Positions 9,749-21,961 of a DNA stretch of 64,000 nt are shown piece by piece. Both the position numbers and the translations under genes were made by a program. A model generated the notes under the pieces. It did no database searches, had not been told where the DNA came from, and saw only the letters and a list, made by a program, of their open reading frames with translations. Origin of the DNA: Primulina eburnea (lineage: Eukaryota > Streptophyta > Magnoliopsida > Lamiales > Gesneriaceae); NCBI RefSeq assembly GCF_022965805.1, contig NC_133108.1, forward strand, positions 24,829,545 to 24,893,544, written 5' to 3'. Each line of letters begins with the position of its first letter. The first letter of the stretch is position 1.

Positions 9749-11658
9749 CAAGGAATTTCGTCCTCGAAATTTGACGTACCATATAGTTCAGGATATCTCT
9801 GTTGGATCTCGTCTTCTCGCTCCCAAGTTGCTTCTTCACTCGCATGATTGCGCCATAATAATTTCACCAAGGTTATTTCCTTGCCTCGTAACACTTTTGA
9901 TTTTCTATCCAGGATTTGAACTGGTCGTTCTCCATACGAGAGATTCGATGCAAGCTCCAATGGTTCGTAATGAAGAACGTGAGAATGATTGGCCAAATAC
10001 TTCCGTAGCAAGGAAACGTGAAAAACATTGTGAACATTTGACAAGTTCGGTGGTAAAGCAACTCGGTAGGCTCTGTCTCCTATTCTTTCCAAGATTTCGT
10101 TGTCTCATATTCAAGTCTTTTTGCGTGAATAAGTATTTAAGACTCTTGTGGTCCTTGTAAATTTCACACCGTTCACCATACAGATAATGGCGCCATATTT
10201 TCAACGCAAATACCACTGCTGCCAGTTCTAAATCATGTGTGGGATAGTTCTTTTCATATTCCTTTAATTGTCTTGAGGCATAAGCAATTACCTTCCCGTG
10301 TTGCATCAAGACTGCTCCTAAACCTTGTTTCGAAGCATCACTGTATACTACAAAATCTCCTGATCCTTCTGGAATAGCAAGGACCGGTGCTGAAGTCAAT
10401 TTTACCTTTAACTCTTGGAAACTGCGATCACATGCTTCACCCCATACAAATTTCACATATTTTCTTGTTAAAGCAGTTAAAGGCAACGCTATCTTAGAAA
10501 ATCCCGCTATAAACCGACGGTAATAACCAGCTAACCCAAGAAAACTACGTACCTCGGTAACAGTGGTAGGTCGTAGCCAGTTATTAACAGCTTCAATCTT
10601 ACTTGGATCCACTGATATGCCTTCTTTTGAAATGATATGACCCAAGAATGATACTTGTTCAAGCCAAAATTCACATTTCTTCCATTTGGCATACAAATGT
10701 TTATCTTTCAAAGTCTACAAAACTAATTGCAAATGTTCTCGATGCTCCTCTACAGTTCGTGAGTAGATTAAAATATCATCTATAAACACAATCACGAACT
10801 TGTCTAGAAATGGCTTGAAAATTCTGTTCATTAGATCCATAAATGCAGCTGGTGCATTCATTAGTCCAAATGGCATTACAAGAAATTCATAATGCCCGTA
10901 CCTGGTTCGGAAGGCATCTTAGAAATATCAACTGATTTAACTTTTAATTGATGATAGCCTGATCGTAAATCAATCTTCGAAAAGATGGCAGCTCCTTGTA
11001 ATTGTTCAAACAAATCATCAATTCTGGGGAGTGGATACTTATTCTTGATTGTCACTTTGTTCAACTCCCTATAATCGATACATAAACGAAGAGTACCGTC
11101 TTTCTTCTTCACAAACAAAACAGGTGCACCCCACGGTGAAAAGCTCGGTCTAATAAACCCTTTATCAAGTAACTCCTGTAACTGTTCCTTCAATTCTTTC
11201 ATTTCTGTAGGAGCCAATCGATAAGGTGCTTTTGAGATCGGATGAGTTCCTGTCACAATATCAATCACAAATTCGATCTCTCTATCTAGGGGTAAGCCTG
11301 TTACATCATCAGGAAATACCTCTGGAAACTCACAAACAACATCTGTATCTTCTAGTTCATGAACTGGTGGATCAATAACTAACACAGATGCTAAATATCC
11401 TTGACACCCCTTCTATAGTAATTTACAAGCCTTCATACAAGAGATTATCCGAAGAGGTAAGGATATACCTGCACTTGCTACTGTGAATGGTTCAGCTCCT
11501 ACTGGTGCAAACTTGATCATCTTCAGGCCACAGTCAATATTAACTCTGTACTTCGAGATCCAATCCATTCCCAATATCACATCAAAATCGGTCATTTTCA
11601 AAACAATCAATTCAGCATACATCTGATGACCTTGGACATATATTGGACATCCTCGCAC
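9749..11658 (-). pseudogene. Gypsy G Pol: protease end, RT, partial RNase H, integrase tail
   Basis: Minus-strand reading: 11658-11413 is the end of protease (ILGMDWISKY); 11385 onward is RT ([44 protein letters not shown]), then VMPFGL and FIDDILIYS near 10790-10860, FLGHIIS and [11 protein letters not shown]; RNase H begins [13 protein letters not shown] and [13 protein letters not shown]. Near 10098 RNase H (LNMRQR) jumps to the integrase C-terminal tail ([14 protein letters not shown] ... LLWRNHASEEATWE), so the rest of RNase H and the DDE core are gone. Other damage: a TAG after protease (about 11413), a one-base deletion near 10918 and a TAG near 10713. No functional Pol. Confidence 0.9.
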
Positions 11659-11714
11659 AATCTGATCTGTCTGTAATTCTTGCCCGGAAGGTAAGGCTAT
11701 GGCGATTTGTGTCT

Positions 11715-12901
11715 CTAGTGTAATTGCTGTAATGCCAGTCTCTTTACAAATGATTCCGAAATAAAGGAATGCGTGGCTCCTGAATCGAGTAAAACAATAG
11801 CAGTAATACCAGAAATCAAGAACATACCAGTGATCATCGACGTATCCGCATCCACTTCTTCCTTGGTCATGGAGAAAAGGCGTCCCTGTACTTTCTCAGA
11901 ACTTCCTGGACAATTCTTGGCGAGATGCCCTGGCTTTTTGCAACGATAACAGACATTAGAACCTTGCATACATTCCCCGCCATGGAGTTTTCCACATTTA
12001 GGACAAGGTGGTCTGTCCTGTTCTTTACGTGGAGGGGGACCTTTGCCACGGGGTTCCTCTGGTCTAGTACCCCTACTATCAGTCTTTTTGCCTTGTCCTG
12101 TTCCTTGGCTCTTCTGAAAGTACTGCTGCCTTTGTTGTTGCCTGTCCCTGTCAATGTCATGTTCATCTTGTTCTGCCATAAGTGCTCTTTCTACTATCTC
12201 CCCATACGTAGCAACTTTCGACATTCGTACATCTCTTTTAATTTCCGAGCGAAGTCCTCGCATGAAATGTTCACCCTTACTAGTGTCATCTTGTGCAATA
12301 TATGGTACATATTGGACTCCAGCCTCAAATTGTTGTATGTATTCTGTCATTGCCATAGTTCCTTGCTTCAGGTTAAGGAAGTCACTGGCTTTCTTAGCTC
12401 GTACGTCTTTACTGAAATACTTGTTGTAAAACACGGTTTTGAAAGTTTCTCATGTCAATGGTCCAACCGGTAATGCGACCCTTGCACTCTCCCACCAAAT
12501 TCTTGCATGTTTTGTTAATAAAAAGACGTCACAAGTCACTTTGTCAACATCTTCCATATGAAGGTAGGAGAAGATGGACTCCAATGACTTAATCCACTCT
12601 TCTGCTACTGCTGGATCGGTGCTTCCCATGAATTCCGGAGGATTCAAACGTCTAAAACGATCATATACATCTGTTTGAACAAGCACATGTCTGTGTATTA
12701 TGGCTTGAGCTTGTGCATGTTCATGAGTAGTCCGTTGCATCTCCAGTAGCTGCTGGATTTGTTCACCATGAACTTTGGTTTGTTATTGGAGTAATTGAGC
12801 GAAGTCATCTATCGGTCGTGGCGCACTGCCCTCACCTTCGACTGCTGGGGCCTAGCCCTTAGATGACTCTCCTTCATGTAGTTTACGTTTTGGTGGTATC
12901 G
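11715..12901 (-). pseudogene. Gypsy G Gag and protease start (broken)
   Basis: The likely start near 12901 reads ATA where ATG is expected (followed by PPKRKLHEG). Gag body: RFRRLNPPEFMGSTDP, EEWIKSLESIF, IWWESAR, VFYNKYFSKDVR, FLNLKQGTMAMTEYIQQF; zinc knuckle CYRCKKPGHLAKNC; protease motif LLDSGATHSFIS. Gag coats the RNA in the particle and protease cleaves the polyprotein. In-frame stops: TAG about 12855, TAA about 12785 and TGA about 12437 (a Trp position), and a one-base loss near 11737 shifts the protease frame. The stops fall at CAA, CAG or TGG-type codons, as expected from C-to-T decay at methylated sites. Confidence 0.9.
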
Positions 12902-13034
12902 TCGCTTATCTTAACCTACATGTAGGATACATAGACACATAACTTAGCATAAACTATGGGACACAAAGATACTTACTTTCCGAGTTCCCCATGTGTGGAT
13001 GAAGTGCAGTGTCTTCCCTGTCGAAGAACCGTGG

Positions 13035-13046
13035 GCTCTGATACCA
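13035..13046 (-). other. Gypsy G primer-binding site (tRNA-iMet)
   Basis: Minus strand TGGTATCAGAGC, six bases downstream of the 5' LTR end. Confidence 0.9.
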
Positions 13047-14333
13047 TATAAATGTCACACCCTTACTCTATACTTAGCATAATTACCACAATCAAAATAA
13101 GGTTTCAATGATATAACTATATTAGGAATCAAATCAAACAAGGGGCATCACTTTGACGGTTTGTAAAAATTTTGGCATGATGTCCCTATATTTTGTATAA
13201 GCCCAAACCAAGCAACAACATTCATATATACATAGACACAAACTCAACTCAAGCAACAACATCAACCCATATATATATAATCGTATTCTTACACACAAAC
13301 ATATTCTGTACCAACATACCCCTAGACATAAACATTGTAAAACTTGTTTCAAACCCTGACATTCAATTCATTATAATACATATGCGGAAGCTATACAATA
13401 AGAAGCCCGGTTCTTGTCGAGGTGAGGCACGTCACTAGCATCCATTGGCGAACCGGCATCCTACGCATCTTCACTACCTGATCCTGTAATACATGAGCTA
13501 CGTGAGTTTATAAACTCAATCAGTTGGCACTTGTACGTATCAATATGCATCGAAGGAACATACATATCAAGTCGTGATCAACAAGGAATCTTAAAAACAT
13601 GTCATACCGTAGCATATATTCAATGTTCATTTTTGTACTTGAGCCTCATTAGTTGACCTGTACTACCGTGCTTGCTTTATTATATAGCTACTACTGTGTT
13701 GGACGTCAGGGAGCAACCTTTGGCAACCCCACGCCCCATGAACATATATTGGCCAATAGCTTTGGTGGACTTAAAACCACCCATGATGTCAACAAACTCT
13801 ATATCATGTAAATCAATCCTTTTCTTTACATGTTCATGTTCTTGTTCATGACATAGCACCATCATCAATATTCATGAGTTCCTTACATATTTAATACATA
13901 ACAATGGAATATGCTGCTATGTTTTCATCAATAAACATACTAACAATGTACATATATCAATAGACAACGAGATGCATTTGAAATTCATAATATTACTCAT
14001 GTATTACTTCAAGAACATGCCAACTTACAGTCCAAGCTTAAGAACACTGGTTTGAGACGGTGTTTCACGCTCCTATACTGTCAAATATACCAATAATTCA
14101 GTCACTATTGTATAAACTAGCTGAAAATCACTCCTATACATGTAGGATAACTAAAAAGGAAGAAAACTTACACCTCTATGATGTTCTAGTGATGGAGAAC
14201 TAAGATCTATCTTCAAAATGTTGAAGGAAAGGAAGAGGGGAGCTTTGGGAGGAAGTTTTCTTGATTTATTTCGTGTTTTGCTGAAGAAGAAAGGAAGGAA
14301 GCTGATGGAAATGGTTTAGAAAGTCGATGCTTA

Positions 14334-14343
14334 TCTTTTTATA
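14334..14343 (-). promoter_or_regulatory. TATA box of G's 5' LTR
   Basis: Minus strand TATAAAAAGA just downstream of the array at 14347-14533; the likely start of the G genomic RNA lies some 30 bases further on. Confidence 0.6.
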
Positions 14344-14346
14344 CAG

Positions 14347-14533
14347 CAGGTTCGCTAGGGCGGACGCTTTTTACCGCTAGGGCGAGTAAATCTCGGTCCT
14401 ACACATTTTATTTCTGCACAGGTTCGCTAGGGCGGACACTTTTGACCGCTAGGGCGAGCAAGTTTCGGCCCTATACATTTTATTTCTGCACAGGCTCGCT
14501 AGGGCGGACATTTTTGACCGCTAGGGCGAGCCA
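14347..14533 (-). repeat. Triplicated CGCCCTAGCG array in G's 5' LTR
   Basis: Same three-unit structure as 8958-9143; here all six cores are intact, while the 3' LTR copy has substitutions in two of them. Confidence 0.85.
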
Positions 14534-15128
14534 GTTTAGGCTCTGCACACTGATTCATCAGAAATCGCTCCAGAAACGGCTCTTCCCTTCATAATCTGGG
14601 AATGTTGTAAACTACAAAGTTGTAGCCCTATGTCTTGGCTTTAAGCTCTCCAAATTTCAAGTCATTTGGAGGTCTGAGTAAAACGTTATGCCCATTCTCC
14701 TAACATGTGTCAGTGAAAGAATGACAGTATACACGACACACTTCGGGGCGCTTTTGGCTTGTCTTCCACAATGATTTGGACAAAACTCAAAACTTGAAAG
14801 TTGTAGCATTATATCTTAGCTTTCTAAGGGTTAAGGCCTCACACAATTTGGATCAATATTCAAATCATTATGCTAAAACCCGTACGAACTACCATATTTA
14901 CGTCTCATTTCCCACAACTTCCATTACACTATCATCACCTACACATCTCACTCTAACTATTTAGGCATATATTCATTTTCAATATACCATGGACAATATA
15001 AAAGTCAAGTTCAATCTCAATATTGATACTTCAATCACCACGTGGAATCTAACAAGCTAAATAACTACATAATAAACGACATAAACGCATTATTATCATT
15101 TGTACGAGTAACCGGGCATTACAGTATT

Positions 15129-15984
15129 GCATCCCGTGCATTTACCCTAGGATTGGACCTAGGTCCGTGTTTAGCTCACACGGGCCATTAGTTTTCGGGC
15201 GATTGATCATCCTTGTTTGTTTACTGTTTATAATATATGCATGATATGTTATAAATAATGAGTATGTGCGTTATTATTATGATAATAACAAAGTTGCATG
15301 AATCCGGCAAACATACGATCAAACATGGCGAGTTTTTTAAAAATAAAATTAATGATAAGACCTTTCAAAATTAAAAAACCCTCATTTTGAATAAGATTCA
15401 AAATTAATATCAAGTCCGAAAAGGGGAATTATAAATTTGTTTATAATTTCCTTGTCTTCCATCGACAATGGGTGCATGATGAATGCTACCCGTACTCGGG
15501 GCTCGGCTCATATTATTAGGGAGCTTTGGGTGCCGGAAAGCTGTGACATCCATTGACATCGTGATGTGAACTACGTGGAACTCCCATGATTTCGGCTCAT
15601 ATTATTGAGAGAACTCATGGCGACAGTCCATTAAGGTTCAATATCGATGGGTTAGGCTTGACACGTAAAGATGAACGACGTCATATTATGGGGTCCTAAT
15701 CAAACGTGAGACAAAAGTTTACGTAGAAGGTTGCATGGCGATGCAATTGGAAACTACCTTTTAGGAATTATGATTGGCTGATATTATTCGGGATTATAAT
15801 TCGCTAATTGGACCTTACGTACCTACTGAGGAAAGGAGTTTCCCGTTTTCACTAGAGGGTAGTGAAAGATGTCAAAACAGTGGGAGTAAACATTTATAAA
15901 GTTAAAGTCCATACTTTATATCTTACTAAATATTTTAAAATAGTCATTAACATTTATCTGTTTACTTTTCAGTACTATTTGACA
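15129..15984 (+). other. Copia B leader, right part (non-coding)
   Basis: Continuation of the leader after G. With the left part, the leader is about 1.8 kb, long for a copia element. C and D carry the same sequence. No coding domain seen. Confidence 0.75.
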
Positions 15985-16903
15985 ATGTCTTCAATTCGCA
16001 ATCCGCTTTCTGCCATACTCGAAAAACATGTGTTAACCGGACCTAACTACCTCACTTGGCTAAGAAATCTGAAAATCGTCTTGAACTCGGAAAAGATTGC
16101 ATATACACTAAATGAGTCGCCCCCTGATAAGGCTCCGACTGACTGCAATCCTGAGGAATTGCAGACCTATAAGGATTGGTGCGACCATGACTTGAAGGCC
16201 AAGTGTTATATGCAGGCTTCTATGAATTATGAGCTGCAGAGGCGTTTTGAGGGTGCAAAGAGTGCTGCTGACATTCATTTGCACCTCAAGGAGCTCTTTG
16301 GTGAGCAGACTCGGCGTCTTAGGCATGCTACCGTCAAGGAGCTCATCACTTTACGCATGCGAGATGGGGCCTCGGTCCATGAGCATGGCCTAAAGTTGAT
16401 TGGGCTCGTGGACAAGCTCGTTGGCATGGATTTGATCTTGCCTTCGGAAATGACCACCGATGTGTTGCTGTTGTCACTGCCTAGCTCGTTTGATCCTTTT
16501 GTGGTGAATTTCAACATGAACAAGATGGAGCCGACCCTTGAGGAGTTGGTGAACATGCTTGTGACCATTGAGTCCACCATCAAGAAAGCGAAGTCGGTTC
16601 TTTATGTGGGTTCTTCATCTGGTATGAAGACCGATCCACGTGGGAAGAGGAAGAAGCGTTCTTTCCAGTCCCAAGAAGAACGTGCCCTTGAAGAGGCAAG
16701 CTCCGAGTCCCGTTGTGGTAGCTACACCAGATAAAGCTAACAAGACTGTTGATATTTGTCATCACTGCAAGAAGCCTGGACATTGGAGGCGTAATTGCAA
16801 GGAATATCTTGCCCAGAAGGGTTCTGGAAAGGGTATGTTCTATATTGAAGTAAACATTTCAATTAACTCTACTTCTTGGGTATTGGATACCGGCTGTGGC
16901 TAA
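15985..16903 (+). pseudogene. Copia B Gag and start of protease (frameshifted)
   Basis: ATG at 15985 begins SSIRNPLSAIL, followed by a copia Gag of the UBN2/retrotrans-gag type (LTGPNYLTWLRNLKIVL, ELQRRFEGAKSAADIHLHLKELFGEQ, LLSLPSSFDPFVVNFN). A two-base loss near 16671, relative to C and D, shifts the frame; the shifted frame carries the zinc knuckle CHHCKKPGHWRRNC and the protease motif VLDTGCG, then a TAA near 16900. The ATG matches the start in D (54118). Unlike C and D, the codon after KGMF is TAT, not TAA, so gag and protease were one frame in the ancestor. Confidence 0.88.
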
Positions 16904-17007
16904 CATCTCTGTAATTATTTGCAGGTGATGGGAAGAAGTAGGAGGCTCAGGGAAGGTGAGACCTTCTTGAGGATGGGCAATGGAGCAAGAGTTGCTGCCA
17001 AGTTTAC

Positions 17008-19901
17008 TTGCATTTGAACAATGATTTTAAGCTTGTTTTAAGAGATGTTTTGTTTGTACCAGATTTGGTGAAAAACATTATTTCCATTTCTATGCTTGAT
17101 AAAGATGGATTTTTTTGTTTATTTAGCAAAGATGTTTGCAACATTTACAAGAACGAATGTTTAATTGGTACCGGAGAACTTGAAAACGATCTCTACACCT
17201 TAAAAGTGAAAGATATTCCACTTAACAATGTCCAAGCTGTAACAACAACAAACAAGCGCAAACAAGATACTCTAAATTCGGCACAATTATGGCATGCTCA
17301 ATTAGGACATATTTCCCTAAGAAGGATGAACAAGCTAGTGGGAGTGGGCATGTTTAATATGTCTGATATTAATGCTCTCACGACTTGTGAATCTTGTCTA
17401 AAAGGAAAGATGACCAAAATTCCCTTTAAGGGCCATGTGGAGCGAGCCAAAGGGTTATTGGATTTGATCCATACCGATGTGTGCGGTCCGCTTAGCATCA
17501 CCACTAAGCATGGACTTGTCTACTTCATCACCTTTACCGATGACTTTTCAAGGTATGGGTATGTGTATTTGATGAAATACAAGTCTGAAGCCTTTGAAAG
17601 GTTAAAAGAATTCAGAAGTAAAGTAGAGAAACAATTGGGACGAAGCATCAAAACACTTCGATCGGATTGAGGTGGTGAGTACTTGAGTGTCGAGTTCCAA
17701 GAGTATCTTAGGGAGAATGAGATTCTCTCGCAGTGGACTCCGCCCGCTACACCGCAGTTGAATGGTGTTTCGCAGCGTCGTAACCGGACTTTGATGGACA
17801 TGGTTCGGTCTATGATGGGGTTCACAGAGTTGCCGCCATCCTTTTGGGGATATGCGCTTGAGACAGCGGCACTGTTGTTGAACAATGTCTAATCAAAGGC
17901 AGTTGAAAAGACTCCATATGAGATATGGATGGGTAAGCCACCCAAATATTCTTATCTTAGAATATGGGGGTGCCCTGCTTATGTAAAGCAGGTAGTGGGA
18001 GATAAATTGGATGTCGATCCATTTTATGTTACTTTGTGGGATATCCAGAGAATTCTGTTGGATATTACTTCTATCATCCCCAAGAAACAAAGGTGTTTGT
18101 TTCTAGGAATGCAACCTTTTTGGAAAAGGAATTTCTATTGGATAGAAAAGGCGAGATGATAGAACTCGAAGAGGTTCGAGAGACACCCACAATTATAGAA
18201 CCCACACCCGAAGAGCCAAGAGAGGAGATACGAGCTCCTAGAAGATCCGAGAGAGTCTCGAGACCACCTATGAGGTATGGTCTGCTTCTTGAAGAGGACC
18301 ATGATGAGCCTAACCTTGGATGTGATCCAAGGACCTTCAAGGAAGCATTATCCGATGCCGATTCATCCAAGTGGCTTGAAGCAATGGAATCTGAGATGAA
18401 TTCCATGCATTCGAACCAAGTGTGGAATCTCGTGGATCCACCTGAGGGAATTGTTCCCATAGGGTGTAAATGGATTTACAAAAGGAATCTTGGGACGGAT
18501 GGGAAGGTATTGACCTTCAAGGCGCGATTGGTGGCAAAAGGATATACTCAAAGACAAGGAGTTGACTTTGAGGAAACCTTTTCTCCAGTTGCAATGTTCA
18601 AGTCCATAAGGATTTTGCTGGCCATAGCTGCATGGTATGACTATGAGATATGGCAGATGGATGTTAAGATAGCCTTTCTTAATGGGGATATTAAGGAAGA
18701 GATTTACATGTCTCAACCCGAAGGGTTTACATCTGTCGGAAGTGAGCATATGGTATGCAAACTTCAGAGATCTATTTATGGTCTAAAACAGGCATCTAGG
18801 AGTTGGAACCTTAGATTCGATAGTACAATCAAAGAGTTTGATTTTACTAAGAATCATGAGGAACCCTGTGTGTACAAGAAGGTCAGTGGGAGTGCTGTGA
18901 CATTCCTGGTGCTATATGTTGATGACATTCTACTCATTGGGAATGATGTAGGAATGTTGCAATCAACTAAGATATGGTTAGCAAGCAAGTTCTCGATGCA
19001 AGACTTGGGTGAAGCATCTTTTTTATTGGGTATACAGATCTATAGAGATAGATCAAAAAGATTGCTTGGTCTCACCCAGTCTACATACATTGATACCATC
19101 CTGAAGCGGTTCTGGATGGATGAGTCCAAAAGAGGACATCTACCAATGTGTCATGGCGTGTCCCTATCCAAGTCTATGTCTCCCAAGACTGATGCAGAGA
19201 TAGCGGCGATGACACACATTCCATATGCATCTGCAATTGGTAGCATCATGCATGGGATGATATCTACACGTCCTGACGTGGCTTTTGCACTAAGTGAAGT
19301 GAGTAGATATCAATCGAACCCTGGTCTTCCACATTGGAAAGCTGTGAAAGACATCCTCAAGTACTTGAGGAGGACCAATAAATTGTTCTTGGTCTATGGG
19401 GGTTGAGAACTAATATTGGAAGGCTATACCGACTCTAGCTTCCAAAGCGATATTGATGACTCAAAGTCAACCTCTGGATTCATATTCATGCTCAATGGTG
19501 CTGCTGTATCTTAGAAGAGTTCCATGCAAGACAGTACAGCGGATTCCACCATTGAGGCAGAATACATTGCTGCATCAGCTTCAGCAAAGGAGGCTGTTTG
19601 GTTAAGGAATTTCGTCCAAGAGTTGGGCGTCATTCCTAATGGAGTTGCTCCTGTCCCGGTGTTTTGTGACAACACGGGAGCCATTGCTCAAGCAAAGGAG
19701 CCGAAGTCTCATCAGAAGTCCAAACACGTATTGAGAAAGTACCACATCCTCAGAGAGATCGTGGAAAGAGGAGATGTCATGATTGACAAAGTCGACTCCG
19801 CAGATAATGTTGCTGATCCGCTAACTAAGCCTTTACCTAGACCATTGTTCGAGAAGCATCGCGAATCGAGGGGTTTGAAGCATATGGGTAGTTGGCTCTA
19901 G
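17008..19901 (+). pseudogene. Copia B Pol: integrase, RT, RNase H (broken)
   Basis: 17008-17670: GAG-pre-integrase (LWHAQLGHISLRRMNKL, CESCLKGK) and integrase core with HTDVCGP and FTDDFSRYGYVYL; a TGA at 17668 interrupts it, and the region continues to 17892 (LRENEILSQWTPPATPQLNG, catalytic E region). 18036-19406: linker and RT ([78 protein letters not shown]). 19400-19901: RNase H ([41 protein letters not shown]). Stops near 17668, 17890, 19404 and 19512 (TAG at a Trp), plus frameshifts near 18020 and a deletion near 17005. YVDD is intact but the enzyme cannot be made whole. Confidence 0.9.
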
Positions 19902-19902
19902 T

Positions 19903-19915
19903 GCAAGTGGGAGAT
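19903..19915 (+). other. Copia B polypurine tract
   Basis: GCAAGTGGGAGAT run directly before the 3' LTR's TGTTAGAG. Confidence 0.8.
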
Positions 19916-21956
19916 TGTTAGAGTAGGTGCCCGTCGAGCCAAATGTTGGCCGAGTGTTCACAATGAAACTCTATGTATAAATGATCTTTATTTTAATAAT
20001 ATTTAAAATTATTATTTTGGAATTTCTTTATCTGTATACCCATGCTAGTTGCATAGATAAAGTCCTTGAATATACAAATAGTAGAAAGAATATGAGATGC
20101 TCATATGATGAGTATCATGAAAGTCATATTTCGAATACTGTATATTCTAAACAGTTCCTAGTCGATTCAGCCGCCGCTAAGAAGGATATAGGCCGCTCGA
20201 GTTAGAGACTAGTATCTACGATGTGAGTACCATGTTTCATTGGTAAGGGACATTCTGATGTCCGAACATGCAGATAGGTGCTCCTTGTAAAATGCACTGA
20301 ACAACCCTCCATAAAGGACTTTCCAAGTGGTTCTCATTTATCGAGTGGAAAAGTCCTAGTTTATGGTTGTACACCATTAGTCCTTATGACCCGGGACAAC
20401 ATTGAGACTCTATGTGCTAGAATTACACCATCAGGTGGCAAGGTTGGGTGTTCTGTCGAAACATATAGGAGTCGATACATTGTAGTCGGGGATTCACCGC
20501 TTACCTTCGGGTATGGATATCCTATGTGTTCTCATGTGTATGTAGATTGAAATCTCTGATCAGAGTATGGTGGTAATTATGAAAGGGGTTTCATAGATTA
20601 CACCATCGATGCAACTACGACATGACACATAGTATCGATTCATTGACAACTCTCGATAAACCAATGGTTTTCGAATCGGTCGGGATATATGAGTTGAAGG
20701 GACCGTACTGTACGCTAACCATAATTGAATGGTTCTTGCAGGCACTATCATTTGATACCTAGGGAATCATGTAAGTGATGTTGCTATGCGTTTAACATGG
20801 TTGGTTGGGTATTATCAGACTTGAGTTCTGACGTTCTTGTTATCAAGGGGTTGATAAGTAAGAATGGAGCAATTGGGGTATGCTCATATAAGGACATGTT
20901 TAGTCCGAATCACATGGAGATGTGAACCCACGGCTAGTTGTATCAATGAACCATTGAGGGCCACACAAGTGCTGGCTTTCTAGATCTCGTTGAGAAGTAA
21001 AAATAGTTCAATGTGTTGAACGACTTATAAAGGAGTTTATAAGCGTAAGAAAAAAAATGGAAGTATGACTTCTATGAGAGAAATGTAAATTTTAATTTAT
21101 GGAAGTGTTCCTAGATTAAAAGTTGGCCAAATAAATAATGTATTTGAAAATTTTGATTTTCATAAACATTATTATGGACTAAATTAAATTAATTCAAGTG
21201 TTCAATTAATTAAACACTAGTGGACCTAGTAGAGTCCAAATAATCAAATTAATTCAAGTGTTGAATTAATTAAATCATATTGGGTCTTGTAGAGCCCAAT
21301 ATTAAAATAATTATTCAACTAGTGACTTGAGTAAATTCAAGTAATGTTTAATTAGTCTCAAATATGTTTGATATAATTAAAAATAATTCCATGGATTTTT
21401 AATTGTTACAAATCAAATAAGACTTGCATGCATGGGAGGTGAAGAGTTGGGAGACAACTTTCTCAATATTCAAGACATGTGTCACACATGCCAACAACAC
21501 CTTTTTACACTACCAAGGCTAGTCTTCCTTCCCCCCATTCAAGCTTGAAGTGGCCGAAACCTACACACATAATTCTCCAAGTTTTCCCTCAATTTTCTTC
21601 TTCAAGAGTTGAGGAAAGAAAACACTTCTCAAAGAAAAATGCTCTAATTTTTCTAGTGCAAAATTAGAGTGGATCTAGCTTGTTGGTGGTGGGCTTAATA
21701 TTTGAGCAAGGCGGGCTCAAAGGGAAGCTTGTAGAAGGTCAACCTTTCAAGAGCCAAGTTGTTTACATCTTGGTTGGAGCCATCATCAACCTCAAGAGGT
21801 TGATAGGTAACGATTTCTCAACACACTATGTATGACAATTTTGTGTTTTTGTATATGCTACACCTAGTACTAGAGGTGGCCGAAATCTTCCATGTGTTTT
21901 TCGAAAATTTTGTTGCTTCCGTTGCGTTTTCGGTCACTTAAAATCGATCCTTTTCA
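19916..21956 (+). repeat. Copia B 3' LTR (2041 bp)
   Basis: Same termini and hairpin string as 4670-6737, with scattered substitutions and a net 27-bp deficit. The LTR pair is visibly more diverged than D's pair. Confidence 0.9.
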
Positions 21957-21961
21957 GTCTT

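Larger units (their letters stand above)
7663..15123 (-). mobile_element. Gypsy G: Ty3/gypsy element lacking integrase core (7461 bp)
   Basis: On the plus strand runs from TGTCACACCC to CGGGCATTACA with a perfect TSD, GTATT (7658-7662 and 15124-15128), inside B's leader; C and D show the empty site. Minus-strand order: 5' LTR (13053-15123), primer-binding site, gag, protease, RT, part of RNase H, integrase tail, polypurine tract, 3' LTR (7663-9734). The rest of RNase H and the integrase core are deleted near 10098. The LTRs differ at roughly 35 positions in 2071 by my count, so it is a fairly young insertion. Confidence 0.92.
13053..15123 (-). repeat. Gypsy G 5' LTR (2071 bp)
   Basis: Near-identical partner of 7663-9734 (about 98% by eye), with the same triplicated array and TATA box. 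Confidence 0.92.
4670..21956 (+). mobile_element. Copia B: Ty1/copia element interrupted by gypsy G
   Basis: Runs from TGTTAGAGTAGG to ATCCTTTTCA, flanked by GTCCT (4665-4669) and GTCTT (21957-21961), a 5-bp TSD with one later change. Order: 5' LTR, iMet primer-binding site, long leader, gag, protease, integrase, RT, RNase H, polypurine tract, 3' LTR. Gypsy G sits in the leader (7663-15123). Unlike C and D it keeps an integrase region, but its genes carry several stops and frameshifts. Without G it is about 9.8 kb. Confidence 0.9.
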
